From NCBI GenBank assembly GCA_019115125.1, contig DXEG01000060.1:47725-111724 (forward strand): a stretch of 64,000 nt of DNA, read 5' to 3'. Shown one piece after another: positions 53,691 through 62,740 of the stretch. The notes under the pieces were generated by a model. The model did not search any database, was not told the DNA's origin, and saw only the letters and a list, made by a program, of their open reading frames with translations. Every line of letters begins with the position of its first letter. Positions within the stretch are counted from its first letter, which is position 1. Both the position numbers and the translations under genes were made by a program. The DNA comes from Candidatus Blautia faecipullorum. Lineage in GTDB: Bacteria; Bacillota; Clostridia; Lachnospirales; Lachnospiraceae.

Positions 53691-54986
53691 CTATTTGCGG
53701 GTCTTTTTCTCAATCTTCTTCATTCCGCCCATATACGGCTGCAATGCTTCCGGTATATTTACAGAGCCGTCCGCATTTAAGTTATTCTCCAAAAACGCGA
53801 TCAACATTCTCGGCGGCGCCACAACTGTATTATTTAATGTATGCGCCAGATATTTTTTGCCGTCCTTGCCATTGACCCGGATCTTCAGTCTGCGGGCCTG
53901 GGCGTCCCCAAGATTGGAACAGCTTCCTACCTCAAAATACTTTTTCTGTCTGGGAGACCATGCCTCCACATCCACAGATTTTACCTTCAGATCCGCAAGA
54001 TCGCCGGAGCAGCACTCAAGAGTCCTTACCGGAATATCCAGGGAACGGAAAAGATCCACGGTATTCTGCCACAGCTTATCGAACCACATGGGGCTCTCCT
54101 CCGGTCTACATACAACGATCATTTCCTGCTTTTCAAACTGGTGGATACGGTAAACGCCTCTTTCCTCCAGTCCATGAGCGCCTTTTTCCTTGCGGAAGCA
54201 CGGCGAATAGCTTGTAAGCGTCTTCGGAAGCTCTTCCTCCGGAATGATCTGATCGATGAATTTACCGATCATGGAATGTTCGCTTGTACCGATCAGATAC
54301 AGATCCTCGCCCTCTATTTTATACATCATGGCGTCCATTTCCGCGAAGCTCATAACTCCCGTCACCACATTGCTGCGGATCATAAAAGGAGGAACACAGT
54401 AGGTGAAGCCCCTGTTGATCATAAAATCACGGGCATAAGAAATTACAGCCGAATGCAGCCGGGCAATATCTCCCATAAGATAATAAAAACCGTTTCCGGC
54501 TACTCTTCTGGCGCTGTCAAGATCAATGCCGTCAAAGCTTTCCATGATATCTGTGTGATATGGAACCTCAAAATCCGGAACAACCGGATCGCCGAATTTT
54601 TCTACTTCAACGTTTTCACTGTCATCCTTTCCAATAGGCACAGAAGGATCGATGATATTGGGAATGACCATCATATTTTTCAGAAGCTCTTCCTCCACCT
54701 CTTTTTCTCTGGCGGAAAGCTCCTCGATCCGTGATCCGGAAGCTGCCACCTGTTTCTTAACCTCTTCCGCCTCTTCACGTTTTCCCTGACCCATCAGCGC
54801 GCCGATCTGTTTGGAAATTTTATTTCTCTCAGCCCTGAGCGCCTCTACCTCCTGCTTAATCTGGCGGTTTTCCTTATCCAGCTCAAGAACCTTATCTACC
54901 AGCTCCAGTTTATTATCCTGAAATTTATTTCTTATATTCTGCTTTACAATCTCCGGATTTTCTCTGACAAATTTAATATCTAACAT
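53691..54986 (-). CDS. serS: Seryl-tRNA synthetase
   Basis: The 431-aa protein has the long N-terminal coiled-coil arm (about 1-110) and the class II catalytic core: motif 2 in YSPCFRKEKGAHGLEERGVY RIHQFEK, motif 3 in HTLNNTVVAPPRMLIAFLEN, and TGTSEHSM-type serine-binding segment (LIGTSEHSMIGKF). It charges tRNA-Ser with serine. It has the standard length for bacterial SerRS. Position after parB and DUF4446 is the usual Lachnospiraceae order. Confidence 0.97.
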   Translation of the reverse strand: MLDIKFVRENPEIVKQNIRNKFQDNKLELVDKVLELDKENRQIKQEVEALRAERNKISKQIGALMGQGKREEAEEVKKQVAASGSRIEELSAREKEVEEELLKNMMVIPNIIDPSVPIGKDDSENVEVEKFGDPVVPDFEVPYHTDIMESFDGIDLDSARRVAGNGFYYLMGDIARLHSAVISYARDFMINRGFTYCVPPFMIRSNVVTGVMSFAEMDAMMYKIEGEDLYLIGTSEHSMIGKFIDQIIPEEELPKTLTSYSPCFRKEKGAHGLEERGVYRIHQFEKQEMIVVCRPEESPMWFDKLWQNTVDLFRSLDIPVRTLECCSGDLADLKVKSVDVEAWSPRQKKYFEVGSCSNLGDAQARRLKIRVNGKDGKKYLAHTLNNTVVAPPRMLIAFLENNLNADGSVNIPEALQPYMGGMKKIEKKTRK

Positions 54987-55003
54987 TTTCTTCCTCCTGA
55001 AAT

Positions 55004-55570
55004 TTATTCTTCTGGTCTATCTTTTCTTTCCTTTTTACTTTTCGGCTCTTCTTTTTCATTCTCCAGTTCAAGACCAAAATTTACAGCCTTGCGAAGCGCT
55101 TCCACCTCTTCCTGACTGAGCATCACATAGGATTCTCCTTTTACGATCTCCTTCAGATAAAGAAAACAGTTATCTCTGCTGTGTACTGCGTTTAAAATCA
55201 AACCGGTATTTTCTTTATCCAGCAGCGCCAGCGCGAAGCTCAGCTTTCCTCCCACATCATCAAAAGCGTCATATTTCTCCACTCCATATTTACTGAATAT
55301 AATGCGGAAATTCTTAATAATAGAATTAATGGAGTGTTCATGCTCTTCTTTTGCCTCATACAGGCGGTCGATCTGCGCAAACTTCCTGACAAATCTTTTT
55401 TCCAGTGTCTGAGCATCGCTCCCCTTCATAAACATCCTGTATTTACGTTCCAGGCGGCTCATTCTCATAGTGATACTGACTGCGGAGCCAACTAAAATGA
55501 GAACAATGATCAGCAACACAATGATGATAATTCCAGGGTCGATTCCCATATTATCAAAAATCATGCTCAT
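55004..55570 (-). CDS. DUF4446-family membrane protein
   Basis: The 188-aa protein has one N-terminal membrane helix (GIIIIVLLIIVLILVGSAVS), a coiled-coil segment, and a conserved C-terminal domain (GVEKYDAFDDVGGKLSFALA LLD, NCFLYLKEIVKGES), the DUF4446 pattern. A basic/acidic tail ends the protein. Function is unknown, but it is regularly encoded between parB and serS in clostridia. Confidence 0.85.
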   Translation of the reverse strand: MSMIFDNMGIDPGIIIIVLLIIVLILVGSAVSITMRMSRLERKYRMFMKGSDAQTLEKRFVRKFAQIDRLYEAKEEHEHSINSIIKNFRIIFSKYGVEKYDAFDDVGGKLSFALALLDKENTGLILNAVHSRDNCFLYLKEIVKGESYVMLSQEEVEALRKAVNFGLELENEKEEPKSKKERKDRPEE

Positions 55571-55584
55571 ATATCATACTCCTT

Positions 55585-56508
55585 TTATCTTATAGATTCA
55601 AATAAATCTATAATTCTTTCCAGATCATCTCTGGAATAATATTCTATCTCTATTTTACCCTTATTGTTCTTCTTTCTGCGGATAAATACTCTTGTTCCGG
55701 TAATTCCTTTCATTTTTTCTTCCAGGGTTTCATAGACAGCGTCTTCCGCAGGATTAGAGATCTTCTCTTTTTTCTTTGATGGACTCAGAATTTTTCTGAC
55801 CATTTCCTCCGTCTCTCTGACACTGAGCTTATGGTCAAAAACTCTAGCGGCTACCATCTCCTGTGTATCTGGATCGGAAATCCCCAATATGGCTCTGGCA
55901 TGGCCCGCCGTGATCATCTCTTCAATCACCATATTCTGAACCCGTGGATCCAGCTTCAAAAGACGGAGTGAGTTCGTCACCGCCGTTCTGCTCTTTGAAA
56001 CGCGGTCCGCGATTTCATCCTGTTTTAAGTGAAATTCCTCGATAAGACGCTTATAAGCCAGCGCCTCTTCAACAGGATTCAAATCTTCTCTCTGTATATT
56101 CTCTATTAATGAAATCTCCACTGTTTCCTGATTGTTAAATTCTCTGATAATAACAGGAATTTCTTTTATTCCCGCTATTTTTGCAGCTCTCCAGCGTCTT
56201 TCCCCAGCTATAATTTCGTAATAGTCCTTTTTATCGGACACTAGGAGAGGCTGTAATATTCCGTACTGTTTAATGGACTCAGATAATTCCAGCAAAGAAT
56301 CTTCATCAAACTTTTTTCTTGGCTGTTCTCGATTTGGCTCTATCTTTGAAAGCTTTACCATTAACACGCCATCATTCTTTGCATTTTTTTCTAATGCTGC
56401 AGACAAATCATCTTTTTCTGTTTTACTGTTTTGCCGCTTCACCTGTGTGGATTTTTCCGGAAAAAGAGCATCCAACCCTCTGCCCAGTCCCGATTTTTTT
56501 GCCGCCAT
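55585..56508 (-). CDS. parB: Chromosome partitioning protein ParB (Spo0J)
   Basis: The 307-aa protein has an N-terminal GLGRGLDALF tail that binds ParA, the CTPase/ParB box (IEPNREQPRKKFDEDSLLEL, GERRWRAAKIAGI with the GERRxRA motif), HTH for parS (QDEIADRVSKSRTAVTNSLR) and a C-terminal dimer domain. ParB loads on parS as a CTP-dependent clamp and organises origin segregation. Its ATG overlaps the parA stop region by one base; three parS copies lie beyond parA. Confidence 0.95.
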   Translation of the reverse strand: MAAKKSGLGRGLDALFPEKSTQVKRQNSKTEKDDLSAALEKNAKNDGVLMVKLSKIEPNREQPRKKFDEDSLLELSESIKQYGILQPLLVSDKKDYYEIIAGERRWRAAKIAGIKEIPVIIREFNNQETVEISLIENIQREDLNPVEEALAYKRLIEEFHLKQDEIADRVSKSRTAVTNSLRLLKLDPRVQNMVIEEMITAGHARAILGISDPDTQEMVAARVFDHKLSVRETEEMVRKILSPSKKKEKISNPAEDAVYETLEEKMKGITGTRVFIRRKKNNKGKIEIEYYSRDDLERIIDLFESIR

Positions 56509-57275
56509 TACTCATCCTCCCTGCTTATTACTTCGTCTGCCAACAGCCTATAGCTTTCTGCTCCTGATGATCTCGGATCATAAATATTAATTGGCTGCCC
56601 GTAGCTTGGAGCTTCAGCAAGCCTTACATTTCTTGGAATAATAGTTTTATATATATTCTGCTGAAGATTATCCTTTACATTTTCCACTACCTGCAAAGAT
56701 AAGTTTGTACGGGCATCATACATGGTAAATACGACTCCTTCCATAACAAGATCTTTATTCAGTCGTTCTTTCACCAGATCTATTGTATGTATTAACTGAG
56801 AAAGTCCCTCCAATGCATAATATTCGCATTGAATTGGAACAAGCACAGAAGTAGCCGCTGTAAGCGCATTAATTGTGAGCATGTTTAAAGACGGAGGGCA
56901 ATCCATAATAATGTAATCATAATTTTCACGAATTTGCTCTGTTATCTTTCTTAGGATATATTCTTTATCTTCTATTCCAATTAATTCAATCTCTGCCCCT
57001 GACAAATTAACATTTGACGGAATGAGATCAACATTTTCCACTACATCTTTTAAAATCGTATCTTCTGCTCCAGTCTCACCTAATAATAATTCATATAATG
57101 TTTGATCCACGTTATTCTTGTCAACTCCCAGACCGCTGGTTGTATTCCCCTGTGGATCCATATCTATCGCAAGTACTTTCTTTCCTTTTTCTGCAAGGCA
57201 GGCAGATAAATTAATTGCTGTTGTTGATTTACCAACACCACCCTTTTGGTTTGCTACTGCTATGATTCTTCCCAA
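56508..57275 (-). CDS. parA: Chromosome partitioning ATPase ParA (Soj)
   Basis: The 255-aa protein has the deviant Walker A NQKGGVGKSTT at residues 9-19, DMDPQGN, and MDCPPSLNMLTINAL (Walker B region). It is a Soj/ParA ATPase that binds nucleoid DNA and is stimulated by ParB. A parS site lies only 77 bp upstream of its start, so ParB spreading could repress the operon. Confidence 0.95.
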   Translation of the reverse strand: MGRIIAVANQKGGVGKSTTAINLSACLAEKGKKVLAIDMDPQGNTTSGLGVDKNNVDQTLYELLLGETGAEDTILKDVVENVDLIPSNVNLSGAEIELIGIEDKEYILRKITEQIRENYDYIIMDCPPSLNMLTINALTAATSVLVPIQCEYYALEGLSQLIHTIDLVKERLNKDLVMEGVVFTMYDARTNLSLQVVENVKDNLQQNIYKTIIPRNVRLAEAPSYGQPINIYDPRSSGAESYRLLADEVISREDE

Positions 57276-57351
57276 GATTTTGCCTCCTTTTCAAGGAATT
57301 TCCGATTAGGTACATTCATTATATCACTTTTATATATATTGTTCCATAAAA

Positions 57352-57367
57352 TGTTTCACGTGAAACA
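57352..57367. other. parS site 1
   Basis: An exact 16-bp parS palindrome TGTTTCACGTGAAACA, the binding site of ParB/Spo0J, 77 bp upstream of parA. Confidence 0.95.
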
Positions 57368-57420
57368 TTAAATTTGTCTGAAATAAATTTTTATTTTATT
57401 GGGCATATTTCACATATGAT

Positions 57421-57470
57421 GTACGTCCAGTACGCCTCAATCGTTTGCCTTGTAAAAACACATAAAATCT
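57421..57470. repeat. 50-bp direct repeat, copy 1
   Basis: Starts with GTACGTCCAGTACGCCT and matches 57964-58012 at about 42 of 50 positions. Each copy contains the small palindrome GTAC-GTCCA-GTAC. Confidence 0.6.
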
Positions 57471-57804
57471 TAAATTCTTTATGTTTAGATTGTAAAATCA
57501 AACTCCCATATTAAAAAATAGTATTATTGCATTTCCAAGTAAAAAATTAACCAGAATTTTATTTTCCCTGCCATTTCCCTATTCTCATTTTGTATTGGCA
57601 GGTTCTAATTCCCTGCCAATACAGAGTACATGATGTAGATATACAGTTTTACGCATTTTGCACACGAAAAGTTTAAAATACAAGATGATATCCAATAATG
57701 TAACTACTTCCAAAAGACCAAAAATAGCAAAGAGCCTTATACAAAATACTTTCAAATACTAAGATAGAATCATATTTTCTCATCACACTACATTCAAATA
57801 ACCT

Positions 57805-57860
57805 GTAACAGTTCTAAGTTCATCATAAATAAATGTAAACACTTATTTATGATAACTTTC
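57805..57860. repeat. Palindromic element, copy 1
   Basis: GTAACAGTTCTAAG followed by a 10-bp perfect inverted repeat (TCATAAATAA at 57823-57832, complement at 57843-57852) around the loop ATGTAAACAC. The same element with a longer 14-bp stem is at 60981-61043. Confidence 0.6.
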
Positions 57861-57963
57861 AAACTATCACTTAACACGGTACACTACTCTCTGTCCGAGA
57901 ACACACACGCCGCAAACCATGACATGATATTTTCGTTCTTTGCAGCGTTATTCTCATTAAGGC

Positions 57964-58012
57964 GTACGTCCAGTACGCCTAATCGTCTGCCTTACAAAAG
58001 CACGTAAAATCT
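57964..58012. repeat. 50-bp direct repeat, copy 2
   Basis: See copy 1 at 57421-57470. Both copies lie in the parS-containing intergenic region. Confidence 0.6.
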
Positions 58013-58120
58013 TCATAATTGATATCACAAGGCTGAAAAGAAATAAATTTTGTGCTCAGCAAAGCACTTGAGTGATGAAGCAGCGTACGCGTGGTACGCA
58101 AATTAAAGTAACAGTTCAGC

Positions 58121-58163
58121 CCGCACCATTCGTAGAACCGCACTGCGTGCTTACTGTGGTTGA
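58121..58163. repeat. 43-bp dispersed repeat, copy 1
   Basis: Matches the reverse complement of 62028-62070 at 40 of 43 positions. Both copies are in non-coding DNA. Confidence 0.65.
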
Positions 58164-58403
58164 GGTTGAATAGAAATATAATCGATATACATCGATTGAA
58201 AACAATGGCAAACCAGCAAAAACCAAGTGATTTAAGGGATTTTTCTATTGTTCAATGAGTACCAGAAACTACTTGTAACTATAAAAAAACAGCCATTTCA
58301 TTTTCTTATATCATATAAATAGCAAGTGGACTTCAAATCTCCCCTTCAATCATGGTGTATGTTCGATCAGTACTGATCGAAGCATAGCAAAGACAAGTTA
58401 CAA

Positions 58404-58419
58404 TGTTTCACGTGAAACA
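58404..58419. other. parS site 2
   Basis: Exact TGTTTCACGTGAAACA palindrome about 1.05 kb from site 1. Confidence 0.95.
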
Positions 58420-59108
58420 TTTTCGAAAATGTAACACAACGCTGCCTTCGACAGATAGAAAGCCATAAAATCACTATATATTCACTGTTTATATCTGATT
58501 CTGCAATAGCTTGTTTTAGGTTGTATGGTTCTATTCTATAATATTTTCTATTGACTAATAAATGGAAACATAGAGAGTTATAAGTGGTTAGGCTACTTTC
58601 TAAAAATACAATTTAAGTTTCGTGTGAAATTTACTTTTTCGTATTTTAATCGTAGATTCATCAGTGAATTAAAAAAGTAAATTCCAATGCAAATTGCAAT
58701 TTTACTTGCTATTTAAAAATGTAGATTATATTAGATTACAGCAATTTCAGTTGGTGGTCATACATCAAATATTGAGATAAAATTAATTGAAATAATTATA
58801 ATTAATCTTGTGTCAAGCATTTTATATATGAATATAAAGCATGTGTAAGAGTAAATTCATTGTTAGACAGTCAAATCCTCCTGTTTTTGGAGTTAATACC
58901 AAAATACCTGTTTCAACTGTCAACGGGAGCATAATCACTAATAGCAGCTCTTAAAAGGAAAGCTGGATTTTGGTGCAGAACAGTCAAGGCAATGGATAAG
59001 CGTTCTTTCGTATAAAAGACTAAATTCCACTTGTACAAGATGAAATTCTACTATGGCTTTGGATTGTAGAATATTTCGTTTTCATATTAGGTCGTAGACT
59101 CATCAGAA

Positions 59109-59124
59109 TGTTTCACGTGAAACA
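59109..59124. other. parS site 3
   Basis: Exact TGTTTCACGTGAAACA palindrome about 0.7 kb from site 2 and 102 bp upstream of the YczE-like gene. Confidence 0.95.
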
Positions 59125-59225
59125 TTTTTTAAAATATGATACAATAATATCTCAGCATAATTTTTCAATCTCTATGTGCAATCATTCATTTCGATGTAAA
59201 ATAATTAAACAAACGGAGGTATTAT

Positions 59226-59888
59226 ATGAATAAAAAATTATTGCAGCGCTATTTCTTTTTTCTTCTAGGTCTTTCTATCAATTCCTTTGGAATTGCTTTT
59301 ATCACAAAAAGCGCTATGGGCACATCACAGATCTCAAGTATTCCATATGTATTGAGTCTGCAGTTTGATAATATCAGTTTTGGAATGACTACATTTATTA
59401 TGAATATGATTTATATTATACTTCAAATTGTAATACTAAAGAAGGACTTCTCACCAATTCAATTTATGCAGATTCCTGTAAATATTTTATTCAGCGTTTT
59501 GGTAGATGTGGGTATGTGGGCTCTCTCCTGGTTTTCACCGGAAATTCTTCCCACAAGAATTTTTAGCTTAATGATCGGGTGCATTATTCTTGCGTTTGGT
59601 ATTACTATTGAAGTTGCGCCAAACGTTATTATGGTTCCAGGCGAAGGAATTGTAAAGGCAATTTCACAATCTAAAAAAAAGGACTTTGGAAAAATCAAAG
59701 TAGAATTTGATATTACCTTAATCGTCATTGCTTCTATTCTATCCTTTATATTTTTTCATAAACTAAATGGCGTAGGTATTGGGACTATCGTATCTGCAGT
59801 AACTGTGGGAAAACTTGTGTCCCTGATCAACCATCATGTAACGCTCGTACATAAAATACATAGATTAGCTGTAAACCAGCTAAATTGA
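59226..59888 (+). CDS. YczE/YitT-like membrane protein (DUF6198 type)
   Basis: The 220-aa protein has five to six membrane helices and opens LQRYFFFLLGLSINSFGIAF ITKSAMGTSQISSIPYVLS, the pattern of YczE/YyaS-type integral membrane proteins. A loop VPGEGIVKAISQSKKKDFGK follows the fourth helix. Function is unknown. CGGAGGT precedes the ATG. Confidence 0.75.
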   Translation: MNKKLLQRYFFFLLGLSINSFGIAFITKSAMGTSQISSIPYVLSLQFDNISFGMTTFIMNMIYIILQIVILKKDFSPIQFMQIPVNILFSVLVDVGMWALSWFSPEILPTRIFSLMIGCIILAFGITIEVAPNVIMVPGEGIVKAISQSKKKDFGKIKVEFDITLIVIASILSFIFFHKLNGVGIGTIVSAVTVGKLVSLINHHVTLVHKIHRLAVNQLN

Positions 59889-59961
59889 TATTATATTGAA
59901 CACTTTACGCGCCAGATGCAAACCGAAGCAGACAATCAGAATTCCACATGCATATCTGACT

Positions 59962-60094
59962 GCATCCACAGTAGAATGTTTGTATTATAGGAAAGTTTAT
60001 ATATTGCGCCTTAAAACAAATTAGATCACTATCTATAATATAATAAATATCCCTCTCTGTTATTGAACTCACGAACAGAGAGGGATTATTTTTA
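59962..60094 (+). ncRNA. Candidate small RNA or dispersed element, copy 2
   Basis: The 63-bp box (59962-60024) matches 52625-52687, including TATTATAGGAAAGTTT. It is followed by an AT-rich stretch and a perfect 11-bp stem (CCCTCTCTGTT at 60051-60061, AACAGAGAGGG at 60074-60084) with a T-rich tail, a good intrinsic terminator. It could be a small RNA gene, or the terminator may serve the YczE-like gene. Confidence 0.4.
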
Positions 60095-60135
60095 TAGTGC
60101 GCTAATAAAGAGGCAGACTTACAAATGAATAATAC

Positions 60136-60405
60136 TTACTTCTTTTCCTTAGTAATCAAATACATAGCATTTTCATAATCATCCATATTTACGATTATTT
60201 CATATAAAAGCGTCTCTTTACTGTTCCAGTTTCCTCCTAAACTTCTGGTCACTCCCAAATGCCCCATATAAGAATTATGCTGAAGATCTGTTGTTTTGTA
60301 TTTATAAGGAATTTTATTGTGATCCAACAAATCTCTTATAAACCCAAACTCTTTCATAGAAGTTCCCTGATATACAGTTTTTTGATTCAAAAATTCCTGA
60401 AGCAT
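60136..60405 (-). CDS. Small protein, possibly DUF2007-like
   Basis: The 89-aa protein (TVYQGTSMKEFGFIRDLLDH, NKIPYKYKTTD, LLYEIIVNMDDYENAMYLI) has the layout of small alpha/beta proteins of the DUF2007/putative signal-transducing type: an opening strand and helix, a variable loop, and a final YEIxVxxDDYExA helix. I am not certain of the family. AAAGGAGG precedes the ATG. Confidence 0.5.
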   Translation of the reverse strand: MLQEFLNQKTVYQGTSMKEFGFIRDLLDHNKIPYKYKTTDLQHNSYMGHLGVTRSLGGNWNSKETLLYEIIVNMDDYENAMYLITKEKK

Positions 60406-60552
60406 TGTTGTTTCCTCCTTTCTTTAACAATCTTGCTGCATCGCCTTCAGTCAATGATCCATCTCACTATACACTTCCTTCAAGTGCTCTCCAAAACACA
60501 AAAGTTCTCTCATTTCGCCTTTGTGACTTCGCTCATAAAGATTCTCACTCTT

Positions 60553-60816
60553 TCACTGCTCCGGACACATAATTGCTTTTATCTCTGGGATAGATTTACC
60601 TACTTCTCTTAAACGTTTGATTTCTAATATCCTCCGTTCCGTCTCTTCCCGCCTGTATCTTCTTGTAAGATTCTCCTCAGCCTGTTCAAATGGAAGCATA
60701 CCTTCCTCTGTATAAAATTTCAGCGTACTGTACCTGACCTCTGTCAGTCTCACCAGTTCACCAATTGTTACATATTCTGATTTCTGGATCACTTCCATAC
60801 TTCTTTGTCTTGCCAC
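60553..60816 (-). CDS. MerR-type helix-turn-helix protein
   Basis: The 87-aa protein is a lone MerR DNA-binding domain: YVTIGELVRLTEVRYSTLKF YTEEGMLPF with the wing and a final helix (RLREVGKSIPEIKAIM). It lacks a sensor domain. A GTG start at 60816 follows AAAGGATG; ATG at 60798 is the alternative. Confidence 0.75.
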   Translation of the reverse strand: MARQRSMEVIQKSEYVTIGELVRLTEVRYSTLKFYTEEGMLPFEQAEENLTRRYRREETERRILEIKRLREVGKSIPEIKAIMCPEQ

Positions 60817-60980
60817 TTAAATCATCCTTTTCTTTATCGAAAAATAATTTTCTAAATACCGGGACGCTCTTTTGTCATTCCTCATATTTTTATAAATACC
60901 AGAATCACAAATCTACAATGCAGAATCAGTGTACAATAAAAATTTTCCTATTGCACACTGACAATACCTTAAACTCTGTT

Positions 60981-61043
60981 GTAACAGTTCTAAGGTTATC
61001 ATAAATAAATGTAAACACTTATTTATGATAACTTACGAACTGT
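60981..61043. repeat. Palindromic element, copy 2
   Basis: A perfect 14-bp stem (GTTATCATAAATAA at 60995-61008, complement at 61019-61032) around ATGTAAACAC, enclosed by an outer ACAGTTC/GAACTGT pair (60984-60990 and 61037-61043). It abuts the end of the GPP34 gene and may also act as its terminator. Confidence 0.65.
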
Positions 61044-61048
61044 CATTT

Positions 61049-61708
61049 TTAACTATACATTACCATAAGTACCGTCATAACAGCCATCATATTTTCTATA
61101 TGATCTATCATTTCTTTTATCATCCGGCCATCCTCAGAACTTACAATCTCCTTCATTCTGTTTTTCATTTCCTTTCTCTCATAATCAGAGAAATATTTTT
61201 TGATGATTTTCGCTTTTTCCAGCAGAAGAACAAGGGCGGCGATATCCTCTGTAACCTCGCCTTCTTCTAAAAGCTCAGACCTTACCATATCAATCACATA
61301 ATGAATAGCTTCTGTCGTAGGTATATAACATTTTCTTTTACCAAAAAAACCTGCTTCCTTTTCATCCGCAAGGCCCACTTCCGAAAGAGATCTGCCCACT
61401 GAATTCATTAGTTCCGCAAGATTTTTATCTGTAAAATTGTATGAATACTCTTCTACTATCTTCTCTATTTTTACTGGTCTCGGCTTATTTACAAAATCAT
61501 ACAGAGGTTCTAATTCTTTTATCCTCTCCGGGAGTTCTGCCGTCACTTTCACTCTCTTATTCTCAATTTCAATACACTCTTCCAGCTTCATCTCCAGTAA
61601 ACCGGCGGCAATAAAGCAAATAATTCTCTCTGTACTAAAACCGGATATTTTTCCTTTTTCGTTTAAAGCACAAATCATATACTCCTGTGTAACAGTCAAA
61701 TCCTTCAT
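61049..61708 (-). CDS. GPP34 (GOLPH3-like) family protein
   Basis: The 219-aa protein begins MKDLTVTQEYMICALNEKGK and has ERIICFIAAGLLEMKLEECI EIENKRVKV, matching the bacterial branch of the GPP34/Golgi phosphoprotein 3 family, with LLEEGEVTEDIAALVLLLEK and a hydrophobic C-terminus (MMAVMTVLMVMYS). Eukaryotic GOLPH3 binds PI4P and glycosyltransferases; the bacterial role is unknown. I use ATG at 61708, with CAGGAGG upstream, instead of an ATG 12 codons earlier. Confidence 0.7.
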   Translation of the reverse strand: MKDLTVTQEYMICALNEKGKISGFSTERIICFIAAGLLEMKLEECIEIENKRVKVTAELPERIKELEPLYDFVNKPRPVKIEKIVEEYSYNFTDKNLAELMNSVGRSLSEVGLADEKEAGFFGKRKCYIPTTEAIHYVIDMVRSELLEEGEVTEDIAALVLLLEKAKIIKKYFSDYERKEMKNRMKEIVSSEDGRMIKEMIDHIENMMAVMTVLMVMYS

Positions 61709-61824
61709 CTTATTATCCTCCTGAATTTTATATATTTTTTGCATACAGCTTCACTAAAAGCTTTACCCTCTTCTTACAAAATTCTGATCCTGAGCTCTCT
61801 AAACCAAAATTCCATAATAATCCT

Positions 61825-61863
61825 TTACTACTTACTACTTACTACTTACTACTTACTACTTAC
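61825..61863. repeat. Heptamer tandem repeat (TTACTAC)5
   Basis: Five perfect copies of TTACTAC plus a partial one, 117-155 bp upstream of the GPP34 start codon. Copy number may vary by slippage. Confidence 0.8.
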
Positions 61864-62740
61864 AATACATGCAAAACATAATTTTGTCAATACCCATTAA
61901 TAATTTTCTATTTTTTAGAGTAACATTTCAGCCATACAGTGATTGGGAAGCATAAAACATGCCTGCATGTTTTTGCGAGCGGACATCTGTATAAGCTGAG
62001 CGCACGTTTATGAGTAAAACAGTGGTGTCAACCACAGTAAGCACACAGTGCGGTTTTACGAATGGCGCGGTCTGATCTGTCACTTTTTATATACCGGCTT
62101 AATATACAAACTTATTTCCAATTTTATATTTTTTAATTGATAATTAGTTTAAAAAAGTCATTTTTTTATTCAGCTATTCCATTGATTACTTTTACAGGAG
62201 AAAAAATCTGTTTTTATAAATATTTTTTCATCATTTTAATATAATGCACTTCTTAGTCGATATTTATTTTATAATATCTGGATAAAAAGTAAGAGATCAC
62301 ACTGTACTTATATATAAACGGATAAATTAGTTATAAACAATAAATCACAAGAAAATAAATCGCATGATCTTCATTATTCCAGAATATTTCGCATAATTAT
62401 GAGAGCACAAAATAAAAAATCAATTCATCTGATATTTTTTTGATATCCCGGAGTCAGATTACTTAAACTATTTGTAAACAGGCCGATGTCAAGGATTATT
62501 TCCGGGATTACCGGATGTTTGGGAATATTCACCCCCGCTTATCCCGGACAGATTTCTTACTTCAATGATGCCTTACTTCAATGATTGCGCAATCTCTTCT
62601 TTATATGCTAAAATAAATTCACCTGCTCTCCATAAGAGCATCCGGTTATTACCGGCGTCGGTGTACGCTGACGTTATAAAAACTGCGGAAAAGGAAGCTT
62701 TTCAGGTGAAATTCCTCTCTCCGCAGATAAGAGGTGAATG
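61864..62740. other. AT-rich intergenic region
   Basis: No gene is seen. It contains the second copy of the 43-bp repeat (62028-62070, inverse orientation to 58121). Near its right end (about 62585-62616) TTGCGC and an extended TGC-TAAAAT could be the promoter of the threonine aldolase gene. Confidence 0.5.
62028..62070. repeat. 43-bp dispersed repeat, copy 2 (inverted)
   Basis: Reverse complement matches 58121-58163 with three mismatches. Confidence 0.65.

Larger units (their letters stand above)
57310..59225. other. Long AT-rich origin-proximal intergenic region with parS sites and repeats
   Basis: I find no supported gene in these 1.9 kb. The region holds three parS sites, a palindromic hairpin repeat (57805-57860), a 50-bp direct duplication (57421-57470 and 57964-58012) and a 43-bp segment repeated in inverse orientation at 62028. 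No cluster of consensus DnaA boxes (TTATCCACA) was seen, so this is probably near but not itself oriC. Confidence 0.6.

Noticed and set aside
53841-54734. 297-codon plus-strand frame inside serS
   Set aside because: serS is unmistakable on the other strand.
61825-61863. Possible CRISPR-like repeat
   Set aside because: Seven-base tandem units with no spacers; a simple microsatellite. No CRISPR array was seen in the window.
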